A stretch of DNA of 64,000 nucleotides, from assembly GCA_031963045.1 (NCBI GenBank), contig JASSUK010000015.1, forward strand, positions 62,001 to 126,000. The letters are read 5' to 3'. Shown piece by piece: positions 34,092-42,115 of this stretch. How positions within the stretch are numbered: position 1 is the stretch's first letter; every line of letters starts with the position of its first letter. Source of the DNA: JASSUD01 sp031963045 (GTDB lineage Bacteria > Pseudomonadota > Gammaproteobacteria > Burkholderiales > Burkholderiaceae). The position numbers were made by a program, and so were the translations under genes. Under the pieces are notes generated by a model. The model did no database searches, was not told the origin of the DNA, and saw nothing but the letters and a program-made list of their open reading frames with translations.

Positions 34092-34832
34092 TTATGTATG
34101 TATTGTATTTCCGCGCTTTTGCAGCACGATTTCTAATGCATCTAATATACCTGCTAGCGCAGCCCGCTTTAGCTTTAGTGCCGCTTGATTGACAATTAAA
34201 CGTGCAGAAACCGACATGATTTCTTCTACTTCAACAAGGTGGTTGGCACGCAAAGTAGCACCTGTACCTACTACGTCCACGATTGCATCTGCTAAACCAG
34301 CCAGAGGAGCCAGCTCCATCGATCCATAGAGTTTTATTAAATCAACCGGAACGCCTTTTGCAGCAAAATGTTCCCTGGCAGTGTTTACGTATTTAGTTGC
34401 AACGCGCAAGCGCGCACCGGGCCGTGTTGCACGTTTGTAATCAAATTCAGGGGGGGCGGCTACCGATATACGGCACTGAGCAATTCCAAGGTCCATGGGC
34501 TGGTACAAGCCTGCACCGCCATGCTCGAGCAAAACATCTTTGCCAATTACACCAAAATCTGCAGCACCGTATTGCACATAAGTAGGTACATCACTCGCCC
34601 GAATCAAAAGCACTTGCAAGCCGGGATGCGTGGTTTGGAAAATCAGTTTACGCGAGGTTTCTGGGTCACCCTGAATGTGCACATCCATAGCAGCAAGCAA
34701 TTCACGTGTTTCTTTAAAAATACGCCCTTTTGCAAGAGCAAAAGTAAGTGGTGTATGTAAAGGTGAGGCTATAGCACTATTTGTTAATGACACGGCTTCA
34801 GACACTGAAAAGGATGCAAGTGAATCAACCAT
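34092..34832 (-). CDS. hisG: ATP phosphoribosyltransferase, catalytic subunit (short form)
   Basis: A 246-residue enzyme of the first step of histidine synthesis. The body begins LTFALAKGRIFKETRELLAA, with the ~27 residues before it being an extension. Typical motifs are VPTYVQYGAADFGVIGKDVL and AATKYVNTAREHFAAKGVPV (here RVATKY), plus the PRPP-binding DAIVDVVGTGATLRANHLVE. It is the short HisG form, which needs HisZ; no hisZ is in the window. The start overlaps the murA stop by eight bases and has AGAGG upstream, so translation is likely coupled. An M1 element follows. Confidence 0.93.
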   Translation of the reverse strand: MVDSLASFSVSEAVSLTNSAIASPLHTPLTFALAKGRIFKETRELLAAMDVHIQGDPETSRKLIFQTTHPGLQVLLIRASDVPTYVQYGAADFGVIGKDVLLEHGGAGLYQPMDLGIAQCRISVAAPPEFDYKRATRPGARLRVATKYVNTAREHFAAKGVPVDLIKLYGSMELAPLAGLADAIVDVVGTGATLRANHLVEVEEIMSVSARLIVNQAALKLKRAALAGILDALEIVLQKRGNTIHT

Positions 34833-36276
34833 GCACTAGCCTCTGCCTTGACTCCTGCATAGCTCCATCTTGCTTTTTAGAAGGAGCGTCCTCGTCGGAA
34901 GAAGCTTCTTCCATAGATTCCATACTAAGGTCATCTGCATGATAATCAGATTGTATGCGTTCTACATGGGCTCCGACTGAGCACAGTTTTTTCTCCATTT
35001 GGTCATAACCGCGGTCCAAATGGTAAATACGGCTGATCCAAGTTTCCCCTTGCGCGACTAAGCCGGCAATTACCAGGCATGCTGAAGCGCGCAAATCTGT
35101 TGCCATTACATGCGCACCCGACAAAAACGGCACTCCTGTAGCCCAAGCGGTATTGCCTTCAATATTCACGCAAGCACCTAGACGATTAAGTTCGGGAACA
35201 TGCATAAAGCGGTTCTCAAAAATAGTCTCAACCATATGCGCCTGACCTTCAGCCACACAGTTTAAGGCCATAAACTGTGCTTGCAAATCGGTTGGAAATG
35301 CAGGGTATTCTGAGGTTTTGAAACTGGTTGCGCGTGCACGACCTCGCATAACCGCATGAATCGCATTCGATTCCAGCTCAAAACTAAGCCCTGTCTCTTG
35401 CAATTTATCCAGTACTGCATCAAGCGCACTGGGCACCACATTGCGTAAGGTCAACTCCCCTCCCGTTGCTGCCAACGCACAGAGAAAAGTACCCGCTTCA
35501 ATACGGTCTGGGGTAACGGTATAGCTAGCGCCGTGTAAGCGTTCTACGCCTTCAATCACTAGGCAATCTGTACCAATACCTTCAATACGTGCACCCATTG
35601 CGACTAGAAGATGCGCAAGATCGGTCACTTCAGGCTCTCGTGCAGCATTTTCAATGATGGTTTTGCCTTCTGCCAGCGTGGCAGCCATGAGGATATTTTC
35701 TGTCCCTGTAACCGTCACCATATCGGCTATAAAGCGATTGCCTTTAAGGCGCGCTACATGCGCCCCCTCTTCGGGTGCCTTGAAAGTGCTTGCATCAAAA
35801 GCAGCATCCGATAAATGTGCTGCGATATAACCATGCTCGATTTGAATATTGGCGCCCAGTGCACGCAGCCCTTTAATATGCTGATCGACAGGACGCGATC
35901 CAATAGCACACCCGCCAGGAAGCGAAACACGCGCAGCACCAAAACGCGCCAACAAAGGCCCTAACACCAAAATTGAAGCCCGCATAGCCTTAACCCGCTC
36001 ATAAGGCGCGGTAAGTTCATGCAGTTTTTGCGCTTGCAAGGTGATGGTCTGGCCTGAGAGACCGGTCTCTTCAGAGGATATGTCTATCTGCACGCCCATT
36101 TGGCCCAAGAGAGCCAGCATGGTACGTACATCCTGCAAATTAGGTACGTTATGCAGACACACTGGATCTGCTGTGAGAAGGCTAGCGCATAATATTGGCA
36201 GCGCTGCATTTTTTGCACCCGAAATTGCAAGTTCGCCAACTAGGCGATGCCCGCCCTGAATACGCAGTTTGTCCAT
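34825..36276 (-). CDS. murA: UDP-N-acetylglucosamine 1-carboxyvinyltransferase
   Basis: A 483-residue enzyme that transfers enolpyruvate to UDP-GlcNAc, the first committed step of peptidoglycan synthesis and the fosfomycin target. The active-site cysteine is in VSLPGGCAIGSRPVDQHIKG. Other landmarks are LAISGAKNAALPILCASLLT and the C-terminal DLRASACLVIAGLVAQGETW, IYHLDRGYDQMEKKL. The protein is longer than the usual ~420 residues because of an acidic, Ser/Asp/Glu-rich tail of ~45 residues (DDLSMESMEEASSDEDAPSK). It lies between ibaG and hisG as in Burkholderia. Confidence 0.95.
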   Translation of the reverse strand: MDKLRIQGGHRLVGELAISGAKNAALPILCASLLTADPVCLHNVPNLQDVRTMLALLGQMGVQIDISSEETGLSGQTITLQAQKLHELTAPYERVKAMRASILVLGPLLARFGAARVSLPGGCAIGSRPVDQHIKGLRALGANIQIEHGYIAAHLSDAAFDASTFKAPEEGAHVARLKGNRFIADMVTVTGTENILMAATLAEGKTIIENAAREPEVTDLAHLLVAMGARIEGIGTDCLVIEGVERLHGASYTVTPDRIEAGTFLCALAATGGELTLRNVVPSALDAVLDKLQETGLSFELESNAIHAVMRGRARATSFKTSEYPAFPTDLQAQFMALNCVAEGQAHMVETIFENRFMHVPELNRLGACVNIEGNTAWATGVPFLSGAHVMATDLRASACLVIAGLVAQGETWISRIYHLDRGYDQMEKKLCSVGAHVERIQSDYHADDLSMESMEEASSDEDAPSKKQDGAMQESRQRLVHG

Positions 36277-36362
36277 GAAACAACAAGCTTTCTATGAAAA
36301 AATAAAAGGAACCCTGTTTGCGGCTCACCACAGACAGGGTTGTATAAGGTAGTGCGGCACTA

Positions 36363-36611
36363 TCAGGCATGACTTGCTACTCGCCATTCTTCTGGCGTCA
36401 ACGTTTTCATGCTGAGTGCATGAATTTCACTTTTCATCCGCGCACCAAGCGCGCCATACACAATCTGATGACGCTCTATCCGGCTTTTTTCAAAAAAAGC
36501 GGAGCTAACAATCGTCGCATAGAAGTGTTGACCATCTCCTGCTACTTCAATATGTTCACACGGCAGCCCTTGCGTAATGTAAGTCTGTATATCGTCTGGC
36601 GTTGGCAACAT
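36363..36611 (-). CDS. ibaG: BolA/IbaG-family protein
   Basis: An 82-residue protein of the BolA superfamily. The motif CEHIEVAGDGQHFYATIVSS followed by FEKSRIERHQIVYGALGARM and HALSMKTLTPEEW is typical of the IbaG (YrbA) branch next to murA. These proteins bind monothiol glutaredoxins and iron-sulphur clusters and are linked to envelope and acid-stress responses. It lies between the ABC permease gene and murA, with an M1 arm on the upstream side. Confidence 0.9.
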   Translation of the reverse strand: MLPTPDDIQTYITQGLPCEHIEVAGDGQHFYATIVSSAFFEKSRIERHQIVYGALGARMKSEIHALSMKTLTPEEWRVASHA

Positions 36612-36635
36612 TTTTATCTCTATTTTGATGTTACA

Positions 36636-36683
36636 GGTCGGTGGTGTGCATGTTGGGGTTCGTACCTCACCACTAACCTACCG
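36636..36683. repeat. M1 solo arm
   Basis: GGTCGGTGGTGTGCATGTTG through CACTAACCTACCG. On the minus strand the CGGTAG at its edge supplies the stop codon of the ABC permease gene (36678). Confidence 0.8.
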
Positions 36684-37433
36684 TCTTAGCTTATACCCAC
36701 TACTTAACAAACCCAGCGCTAGAGCAATCAATACCAAGCAAAAACCTACCGCTATAGCTAGGCTTTTCAAAGGATCTACATCTGAAACGCCAAAAAACCC
36801 ATAACGAAACCCATCAATCATATAGAAAAACGGGTTGAATCTCGAAATAGTTTGCCATACGGGCGGCAAGGAATGTACTGAGTAAAATACACCAGATAAA
36901 AAGGTCAGCGGCATGATAAGGAAATTTTGAAATCCAGCCAGCTGATCAAATTTTTCAGAATAAATACCTGCAATAAAACCCAGTGTTCCCAGTACAGCCG
37001 CTCCTATAAATAGGAAAGCCAGCGCATATAAAGGCGCCGCAAAGTGTATGGGCATGATCCGGATGGTTGCAAGAAATACTCCTAGCCCCACACAGAGACC
37101 GCGCACAATAGAAGCGAGCACATAGGCTGAACCTATTTCCCACGCAGCAAAAGGAGGCAACAGTATAAATACAATATTACCGGTGATCTTGGACTGAATC
37201 AGCGATGAGGACGCATTAGCAAATGCATTTTGTAAAACACTCATCATGACCAAGCCAGGCACTAGGAAGTGAATATAACTCACTCCTGGATAAACATCTG
37301 CATGATTTCTAAGCGTGTGCCCAAAGACCATTAAATAAAGAAGGGCCGTAATAATGGGGGCTGCAATCGTTTGAAAACTGACTTTCCAAAAGCGCAGAGA
37401 TTCTTTATAGAACAGTGTAATAAGACCCTGCAT
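36678..37433 (-). CDS. ABC-2 type transporter permease
   Basis: A 251-residue inner-membrane protein with six membrane segments. ISRFNPFFYMIDGFRYGFFG and LMPLTFLSGVFYSVHSLPPV (here IMPLTFLSG) are signatures of the YadH/NodJ-like permeases. It pairs with the ATPase gene, whose stop overlaps its start at 37433. In Burkholderia this exporter lies between mlaB and ibaG, and its substrate is not established. The last codons (YKLRR) and the stop run into an M1 arm. Confidence 0.92.
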   Translation of the reverse strand: MQGLITLFYKESLRFWKVSFQTIAAPIITALLYLMVFGHTLRNHADVYPGVSYIHFLVPGLVMMSVLQNAFANASSSLIQSKITGNIVFILLPPFAAWEIGSAYVLASIVRGLCVGLGVFLATIRIMPIHFAAPLYALAFLFIGAAVLGTLGFIAGIYSEKFDQLAGFQNFLIMPLTFLSGVFYSVHSLPPVWQTISRFNPFFYMIDGFRYGFFGVSDVDPLKSLAIAVGFCLVLIALALGLLSSGYKLRR

Positions 37434-38650
37434 TACTTCACCTCCTTCGCTGTATCAGATGCTTTATCTTTTGTATTCACGCGCTTTTTGGGAGCAGCTT
37501 CTTTGTTTGCGGCTGCTGAGGTTTTTCGCGTAGCAGACGTTGTGGCTTTAGGACTCGTAGCAGTTGTTGATTTTGCCGTAGATTTGGCCCGGGGCTTCTC
37601 ACTAGGCGCAGCATCCAAATTGCCACTGGCTTTGGATTGCGACGCTGTTTTAGCTATTTTTTCAGCCTTCTCTTGAGTGAGATTTTTTAAAAGCTCAGAG
37701 GATTTGCGTGTATCCGCACCATACGCTGCATTTTTCATGACTTGCAAAAAGACACGTTCCAAATCAGCCTGGCGCACTTCCACTTCTTCAAGCTGGCACC
37801 CCGCTTGGCGACAAAGCGCGAGGATACCCTCAATCTCATCCATTGCATTGAGCTGCAGCACATGTTTTTTAGGACGGCCTGGTATGTTGACAGCACTTTC
37901 TGTCTTGTGATTGACCACCATAGGGCGCAGCGCTTCTGGGAGCTGCCCGGAGCTAAAACTAATGACCAATTGATTGCTGGCAAATCCCTTTAATAACGCG
38001 GCTTTATGGTCTAACGCTACGACTTCACCTTGCCGGAGCATGGCGATGCGATCGCATAACTGCTCTGCTTCTTCAAGGTAGTGCGTGGTCAAGACAATGG
38101 TGTGGCCTTCTTTATTAAGGCGCGCAATAAATTTCCATAAAGTTTGGCGTAACTCTACATCCACGCCCGCAGTAGGTTCATCCAGCACAATAACGGGAGG
38201 GCGATGTACCAACGCTTGAGCCACCAGTACGCGGCGTTTCATTCCCCCTGATAAAGCACGCATATTGGTATCGGCTTTATCTGTGAGATCGAGGTGATGC
38301 ATGATTTCGTCAATCCATACATCATTGCGCCGCAAACCATAATAGCCGGACTGTAAACGCAAGGTTTCGCGCACGGAGAAGAACGGGTCAAATACCAGCT
38401 CTTGCGGCACAATCCCGACCATACGGCGCGCAGCTCGAAAATCATCCACCACATCATGCCCATGGATGCTAGCCGTGCCACTACTGGCGCGTATTAGGCC
38501 CGCCAAGATGCTAATGAGTGTCGTTTTCCCTGCGCCATTAGGACCTAACAAACCGAAGAATTCACCTTCTTCAATATGGAAGCTAATCCCTTTGAGAGCC
38601 TGAAAATCTTTATAACTTTTCTGGATGCGATCAATTTTAATGGAATACAT
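37433..38650 (-). CDS. ABC transporter ATPase with a Lys/Ala/Thr-rich tail
   Basis: A 405-residue protein starting at ATG 38650 (MYSIKIDRIQKSYKDFQALK); the open frame extends upstream to 38752 without support. Walker A is LGPNGAGKTTLIS, signature LSGGMKRRVLVAQAL, Walker B VIVLDEPTAGVD, H-loop THYLEEAEQ. These put it in the ABC-2/CcmA-like group with the permease at 36678. After residue ~305 there is a low-complexity tail of ~100 residues rich in Lys, Ala, Thr and Ser (AKSTAKSTTATSPKATTSAT; KEAAPKKRVNTKDKASDTAK). It resembles the histone-H1-like tails of some bacterial proteins and is not part of the ATPase fold. Confidence 0.92.
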   Translation of the reverse strand: MYSIKIDRIQKSYKDFQALKGISFHIEEGEFFGLLGPNGAGKTTLISILAGLIRASSGTASIHGHDVVDDFRAARRMVGIVPQELVFDPFFSVRETLRLQSGYYGLRRNDVWIDEIMHHLDLTDKADTNMRALSGGMKRRVLVAQALVHRPPVIVLDEPTAGVDVELRQTLWKFIARLNKEGHTIVLTTHYLEEAEQLCDRIAMLRQGEVVALDHKAALLKGFASNQLVISFSSGQLPEALRPMVVNHKTESAVNIPGRPKKHVLQLNAMDEIEGILALCRQAGCQLEEVEVRQADLERVFLQVMKNAAYGADTRKSSELLKNLTQEKAEKIAKTASQSKASGNLDAAPSEKPRAKSTAKSTTATSPKATTSATRKTSAAANKEAAPKKRVNTKDKASDTAKEVK

Positions 38651-38735
38651 AAGCACGCAGTAGAAAGGGTGGAAAATAAAACCCGTTCGCCCTCTTCTTG
38701 ACAGATCTATATCTTGGATGAGGGTAAAACAGGCT

Positions 38736-39017
38736 CTAGGGCATGTCCTCAATTACTCCAAAGCATAACGCACTAGCTCCGTAAGCTTGCGCCAGACTAG
38801 CTAAGGCAGCAGGAATATTATGCATATGCACTACCCTGCCTTGTTCTCGCGCTGCACGCTGCCAACATAGAAAAACAGCTAATGCGCAAGAGTCAAAATG
38901 CTGCAAAGCTTTGCAATCTACTTGGTCAACACCGGCCAAAATCTGAACAAGGCCCGCGTCACACACGGCTTGGGCACAATCAGAGGTCAGGGTAGCATCG
39001 ACCGTAAAAGTGCTCAT
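38736..39017 (-). CDS. mlaB: STAS-domain protein MlaB
   Basis: A 93-residue STAS-domain protein of the Mla phospholipid transport system. The core VDCKALQHFDSCALAVFLCW has the conserved helix start after the 'D-S-x-x-L' element, and RVVHMHNIPAALASLAQAYG matches the usual C-terminal helix. MlaB binds the MlaF ATPase in the cytoplasm. The start overlaps mlaC by four bases. The final residues VIEDMP and the stop come from an M2a end fragment, so the natural C-terminus has been replaced. Confidence 0.85.
   Translation of the reverse strand: MSTFTVDATLTSDCAQAVCDAGLVQILAGVDQVDCKALQHFDSCALAVFLCWQRAAREQGRVVHMHNIPAALASLAQAYGASALCFGVIEDMP
38737..38765. repeat. M2a end fragment forming the mlaB 3' end
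   Basis: TAGGGCATGTCCTCAATTAC followed by TCCAAAG matches the terminal inverted repeat of the M2a element at 9098-9241. On the minus strand it encodes VIEDMP and the TAG stop of mlaB. Confidence 0.75.
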
Positions 39018-39694
39018 ACATGCCCTGCCAAATTTTTATTTTGCTGCTTTAGGCTTGCAATTAAACCCGGTATACCTGTTCCACTAAGCGTTTCTTGAAA
39101 CTGTTGACGATAGTTTTGCACAAGCCATACCCCTGCTACGCTAATATCGTACAAAGACCAGCTTTCTTGCCCTTTCGATAAGCGGTAGGCCACTTCAATG
39201 GGTTGCCCTTGATGCATCATCTTGGTTTTAATAGCTGCATCACGGCTGCCTGCTGGCAGGGTAAAAGGTAATACTTCCATCTCAGGATTACGGCTATTTG
39301 CAAGCGCTCCAGCATAGGTATAAATCAGTAGTATTTTAAATTGCTCCACCAATTCTTTTCTTTGGTCAGCTGTGGCTTCTCTCCAGCGCCGCCCTACTGC
39401 CAAGCGGGTTGTTTTTTCAATATCGGTGTAGGGCAAAATTTCTTGGTTGATTAGCTGGTTAAGCCCTTGCATATTCCCAGCCTGTAATGAAGGGTCATCT
39501 TGCAAAGCTTTGACTACACGCGCGGTAATAGTTTTTATCAAGCCATCTGGAGTACTTCTATCAACTCCATCAGCAGACCATGCAGAAGTACCACACAGCG
39601 CAAACGTCACGAAAAGCGCGCCTAGATAAATCGCTAACCAGCTTCCTATCTTTTTAATAGAAAAATTTCTTTTTTGATTACGCTGATACAGCAT
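39014..39694 (-). CDS. mlaC: Periplasmic phospholipid-binding protein MlaC
   Basis: A 226-residue protein with a signal peptide (IGSWLAIYLGALFVTFALCG, cleavage near SAWSADG). The mature part (LNQLINQEILPYTDIEKTTR; LAVGRRWREATADQRKELVE; YDISVAGVWLVQNYRQQFQE) is the MlaC/Ttg2D fold that shuttles phospholipids between outer and inner membrane. In Burkholderia mlaE, mlaF, mlaD and mlaA lie upstream. Here about 80 bases containing an M2a fragment follow and then thiE, so the operon has been cut. Confidence 0.93.
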   Translation of the reverse strand: MLYQRNQKRNFSIKKIGSWLAIYLGALFVTFALCGTSAWSADGVDRSTPDGLIKTITARVVKALQDDPSLQAGNMQGLNQLINQEILPYTDIEKTTRLAVGRRWREATADQRKELVEQFKILLIYTYAGALANSRNPEMEVLPFTLPAGSRDAAIKTKMMHQGQPIEVAYRLSKGQESWSLYDISVAGVWLVQNYRQQFQETLSGTGIPGLIASLKQQNKNLAGHV

Positions 39695-39773
39695 TAAGTC
39701 TCCATTTCTTAAAAGTAATTACCTAGAACTCTGTTCAAAGCCTCAGTCGGCAAGAAGCGATGGCCTCTAGGGC

Positions 39774-39818
39774 GTGCCCTCAATTACCCCAAAGGGCCCA
39801 TCTTTGAGGTCGTGGGGT
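39774..39818. repeat. M2a half-element forming the thiE 3' end
   Basis: CTAGGGCGTGCCCTCAATTA followed by CCCCAAAGGGCCCATCTTTG and AGGTCGTG matches one half of the M2a element (end plus part of the core). The thiE stop codon and the residues TTSKMGPLG are encoded inside it. Confidence 0.8.
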
Positions 39819-40974
39819 GCCAGGAACGAAAAAACTTCTCTAACTCTATAATCGCTTTCTCAGGATACACCGCTTCCGTGATTGCGCGCACCACCGCGGC
39901 GCTTCCAACCCCTGTGTCCAATACGGCCTCAAGGACCTTGCTATCTATTCCTCCAATAGCCACCATGGGTACAGCACCATCTAGCAAACGAACGTAGTGC
40001 AACAAACGCACTAGCCCTTGCGGAGCAGTGGGCATCTTTTTAGTGGTAGTGGGAAACACCGCGCCCAGTGCGATATAGCTCGGCCTTACTTGATAAGCAC
40101 GCACCATTTCATAGTACCCGTGCGTAGACAAGCCCAGCCGAAGCCCAGCTTTAGCAATGCGATTAAGATCGGCCGTTTCTAGATCTTCTTGCCCCAAATG
40201 CACACCATATGCGCCCAGCTTTATCGCCAATTCCCAATAATCATTAATAAATAATCGGGCCTCGCAAGCACGGGCGGCTTGTATAGCGCGCTTGATATCT
40301 TGTACCTCTGAAGGTTCAAGCGCTGCAGAACCTGTTTGACCCTGCAGATTCTTTTTAATGCGTAATTGTACCGTACGTACGCCACAGGCCAATACACGCT
40401 CAACCCAAGCAGCACTAGGTACAATAGCATAAAGCCCTAAACGAGCGGGACACGAGGCAAAAGAACAAGAAACAACGGGTTGCTCAAGAAGGCGTGGATA
40501 GGTTGATAAACGATCTGGCCAGCCCTCTGCTTCTCGCCACGCATAACTTAGCGTAAGTGCATCGTGTGCATCTAATCCACAGTCTAAAAAAGCAGCGAGT
40601 GCAGCCTGCCATTGTGGTGAACAGGTCCCTGAAAATGCATAGCACTGCGCAGACTTTCCAACAGAGGCATGCGGCACACTTAAAGTCATCTGTTGGGATA
40701 TCAATGCGTTTGCTTCTGCCGAACTTTCACTTACCTCCAACACCAGCACGCCTTGGCGCAAAGCAGCTTCTTTACGCGCTGGAGTGGACGTATTCGCATC
40801 CAGAATAAGCCAGTCGCCAGGCCGAAAAGTATCTGGCGCCTTAGGTTCTTCGGTACAAATTTGCACAGGAGCTTGCTGCGCTCCTTCATAGGGCAGCCAT
40901 TCACCTAATTGCTGACGTATACGCTGTGCAGCTTTGACGCATTCCAACGATTGAGGCCAAAAGGTAAGCTGCAT
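39784..40974 (-). CDS. thiE: Thiamine-phosphate synthase with an N-terminal extension domain
   Basis: A 396-residue protein. The C-terminal ~200 residues are the ThiE barrel: GVRTVQLRIKKNLQGQTGSA, then EARLFINDYWELAIKLGAYG followed by VHLGQEDLET. GLRLGLSTHGYYEMVRAYQV, YIALGAVFPTTTKKMPTAPQ and VAIGGIDSKVLEAVLDTGVG complete it. It joins the pyrimidine and thiazole phosphates. The ~200 N-terminal residues are a separate domain of unknown role, found in Burkholderia ThiE proteins as I recall. The last ~10 residues (TTSKMGPLG) come from an M2a half-element. The gene ends the thiO-thiS-thiG-thiE group. Confidence 0.9.
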   Translation of the reverse strand: MQLTFWPQSLECVKAAQRIRQQLGEWLPYEGAQQAPVQICTEEPKAPDTFRPGDWLILDANTSTPARKEAALRQGVLVLEVSESSAEANALISQQMTLSVPHASVGKSAQCYAFSGTCSPQWQAALAAFLDCGLDAHDALTLSYAWREAEGWPDRLSTYPRLLEQPVVSCSFASCPARLGLYAIVPSAAWVERVLACGVRTVQLRIKKNLQGQTGSAALEPSEVQDIKRAIQAARACEARLFINDYWELAIKLGAYGVHLGQEDLETADLNRIAKAGLRLGLSTHGYYEMVRAYQVRPSYIALGAVFPTTTKKMPTAPQGLVRLLHYVRLLDGAVPMVAIGGIDSKVLEAVLDTGVGSAAVVRAITEAVYPEKAIIELEKFFRSWHPTTSKMGPLG

Positions 40975-41005
40975 GGAGACGATCCCAAAAAATAGATACA
41001 GAGAT

Positions 41006-41019
41006 AGGGCGTGCCCTAA
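41006..41019. repeat. M2a footprint
   Basis: TAGGGCGTGCCCTA is a perfect 14-base palindrome that looks like the left tip (TAGGGCG) joined to the right tip (GCCCTA) of an M2a element. It lies in the 80-base gap between thiG and thiE and may be an excision scar. Confidence 0.5.
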
Positions 41020-41053
41020 GTATATTTATAACCACAAACACACTCAAAAAAAA

Positions 41054-41869
41054 CTATCCCTGTGGATACTGTTGCCAAAAAGGGGTTCCCACTACAGGGG
41101 TACTAGCTTGCGCCCCCTCGCGCTTTGGCGCAGCGCCAGCAAGGTAAGCGAGGCGACCCGCTTGTACCGCCCAAGAAAATCCACTAGCCATACGGGCAGG
41201 GAACGTGGCATGCGCCACAGCAGTATTGAGCAATACGCCATCAAAGCCCCACTCCATCACCTCACAAGCATGAGAAGGCACGCCTAAACCCGCATCGACA
41301 ATCATCGGAATGTCAGGCAAGCGCTCTCGTAGCAAACGTAATCCATACGCATTAACCACCCCCTGTCCACTTCCAATCGGAGCAGCCCATGGCATCAACA
41401 CTTTACAACCTACTTCCACCAAATGCCGGGCAATGACCAGGTCTTCGGTGCAGTAGGGCAAAACATTAAATCCTCGATCGACTAATTTTTGGGCTGCCAA
41501 TACAAGCTGGACGGTATCGGGCTGTAGCGTGTAATCATCCCCAATCAACTCTAGCTTGATCCAATTCGTTTCTAGCATTTCACGCGCCATCTCTGCCGTA
41601 GTGATTGCTTCTTGCACAGTATGGCAACCTGCTGTATTGGGCAAAAGCGGCACTTTGCGCTGCGCTAGCACACCTAAAAAATCATTACTGGCAAAACCTG
41701 GCATACCTGCACCAAGTCTGCGCAAGGCAACGGTAACCATGCCAGGCGCACCAGCTTCTAATGCATCTGTGAGCACTTGCAGCGAAGGATAGCTCGCAGT
41801 ACCTAAAAATAAGCGACTGGCTAGCGGCTGATCATATAAAGTAAAGATATCGGTCGTGGTTAACTGCAT
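41054..41869 (-). CDS. thiG: Thiazole synthase
   Basis: A 271-residue enzyme that makes the thiazole phosphate of thiamine from deoxyxylulose phosphate, ThiS thiocarboxylate and dehydroglycine. Motifs include LASRLFLGTASYPSLQVLTD, the catalytic lysine in ETNWIKLELIGDDYTLQPDT and VGCKVLMPWAAPIGSGQGVV. IVDAGLGVPSHACEVMEWGF is the phosphate-binding end. The start is two bases after the thiS stop. All expected residues are present. Confidence 0.95.
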   Translation of the reverse strand: MQLTTTDIFTLYDQPLASRLFLGTASYPSLQVLTDALEAGAPGMVTVALRRLGAGMPGFASNDFLGVLAQRKVPLLPNTAGCHTVQEAITTAEMAREMLETNWIKLELIGDDYTLQPDTVQLVLAAQKLVDRGFNVLPYCTEDLVIARHLVEVGCKVLMPWAAPIGSGQGVVNAYGLRLLRERLPDIPMIVDAGLGVPSHACEVMEWGFDGVLLNTAVAHATFPARMASGFSWAVQAGRLAYLAGAAPKREGAQASTPVVGTPFWQQYPQG

Positions 41870-41871
41870 TT

Positions 41872-42069
41872 CTACCCTCCTCCCACTGCGCGCACCACTT
41901 CGATAGCATCACCGCTATGCAAAGGAGTCTGCGCATACGCTGCACGCGCAACAAAATTTCCATTCAGTGCCACAGCAAACGGAGGTTGCGCGCCAAATGC
42001 TTGTAGAGCATCCTGCAACGTAGCGTTTTCTTGTATTGCTATCGTGGTTGAATTGATATGAATATCCAT
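41872..42069 (-). CDS. thiS: Sulfur carrier protein ThiS
   Basis: A 65-residue ubiquitin-like sulfur carrier. ATG 42069 is chosen because the frame upstream to 42165 overlaps thiO and is not conserved in character. The sequence MDIHINSTTIAIQENATLQD ends in EVVRAVGGG, giving the C-terminal Gly-Gly needed for thiocarboxylation. It lies between thiO and thiG. Confidence 0.92.
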   Translation of the reverse strand: MDIHINSTTIAIQENATLQDALQAFGAQPPFAVALNGNFVARAAYAQTPLHSGDAIEVVRAVGGG

Positions 42070-42115
42070 AAAACTGCTCTGCAATGCGGTTCTAAAAAAG
42101 TGGGTGAAGCGAAAA

